The notes under the pieces are model-generated. The model worked only from the letters and a program-made list of their open reading frames with translations, was not told where the DNA came from and did not search any database. This document shows, in pieces, positions 22,162 to 22,210 of a stretch of 22,210 nucleotides of DNA. Source of the DNA: a bacterium (lineage in GTDB: Bacteria > Bacillota_I > Bacilli_A > RF39 > UBA660); contig JAQXIG010000143.1 in assembly GCA_029007685.1 (NCBI GenBank), positions 1 through 22,210 of the forward strand. Direction: 5' to 3'. Each line of letters opens with the position of its first letter. Position 1 is the first letter of the stretch. Made by a program: the position numbers and the translations under genes.

Positions 22162-22210
22162 TTGAGAGAAGAATGGAAAAATTTTAAAGAAGGTAATTGG
22201 ATGAATGAAG
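22162..22210 (+). CDS. pflB: Start of formate C-acetyltransferase (pyruvate formate-lyase), runs off window
   Basis: A strong SD (AAGGAGG, 22147-22153) lies 8 bases before TTG 22162. The first residues REEWKNFKEGNWMNE match the characteristic PflB start (EWKGFK.G.W...I). PflB is the glycyl-radical enzyme that splits pyruvate into acetyl-CoA and formate in anaerobes. Only 16 codons are visible, so the call rests on this N-terminal motif. It directly follows the HAD remnant. Confidence 0.6.
   Translation, partial: MREEWKNFKEGNWMNE

Overview
The window looks like a low-GC, spore-forming Firmicute, probably an anaerobic gut lineage. It is very AT-rich, Shine-Dalgarno (SD) sites sit before most genes, and the flanks hold clostridial-type spore-surface collagen-like genes, LysM/amidase and peptidoglycan-binding spore-envelope genes, and the start of a pyruvate formate-lyase gene.

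Layout. (1) 1-3404, left chromosomal flank: the end of a surface protein with prealbumin/Ig-like repeats; a glycosyltransferase 2-TPR gene (-); the 3' remnant of one collagen-like gene (-); and the 3' part of a second collagen-like gene (-). (2) 3405-19434, a 16.03-kb integrated element. Cargo at the left end (3557-6970) is an ART-like protein, a broken P-loop kinase, a NUDIX hydrolase, a HIT protein, an unknown protein and a histidine phosphatase with an in-frame stop. Next come a MerR regulator with its own promoter, a membrane-anchored ParB-like protein, a short AraC regulator (-), and an operon (10955-15763) with a VirD4/TraG-like ATPase, a sigma-region-4-like protein, a coiled-coil membrane protein and two unknowns. 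A repeat-rich non-coding region (about 15.85-16.45 kb) follows, then a ribbon-helix-helix protein, two small genes and a large serine recombinase that ends 21 bp from the right attachment site. (3) 19435-22210, right flank: the missing 5' end of the collagen-like gene (-), two decayed spore-envelope genes (-), a decayed HAD phosphatase (+) and the start of pflB (+).

Main result. The element sits inside one collagen-like gene. The 5' piece (19402-19566, -) has a good SD and reads into G-P-T repeats until it crosses into element DNA. The 3' piece (2277-3404, -) begins in the same repeats, in the same frame. Both junctions share a GT dinucleotide flanked on the element side by 14-bp arms that are inverted repeats of each other (11/14), as expected for the attP of a serine integrase. 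Joining the chromosomal halves at GT restores an uninterrupted 419-codon collagen-like protein. A CATATATTA box, matching the -10 consensus of mother-cell sigma factors, lies just upstream of the 5' piece. I therefore propose that this is an intervening element of the skin/SP-beta type, whose excision would rebuild a spore-surface gene. The junction structure is seen directly; developmental control is inference.

The element has a VirD4-like ATPase but no relaxase or other secretion-channel gene that I can recognise, and two of its proteins share the same C-terminal membrane tail, so the transfer or partition role of this module is unexplained. Several genes in the element and in the right flank carry stops or frameshifts. 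Some of these are homopolymer length changes that could be assembly errors.
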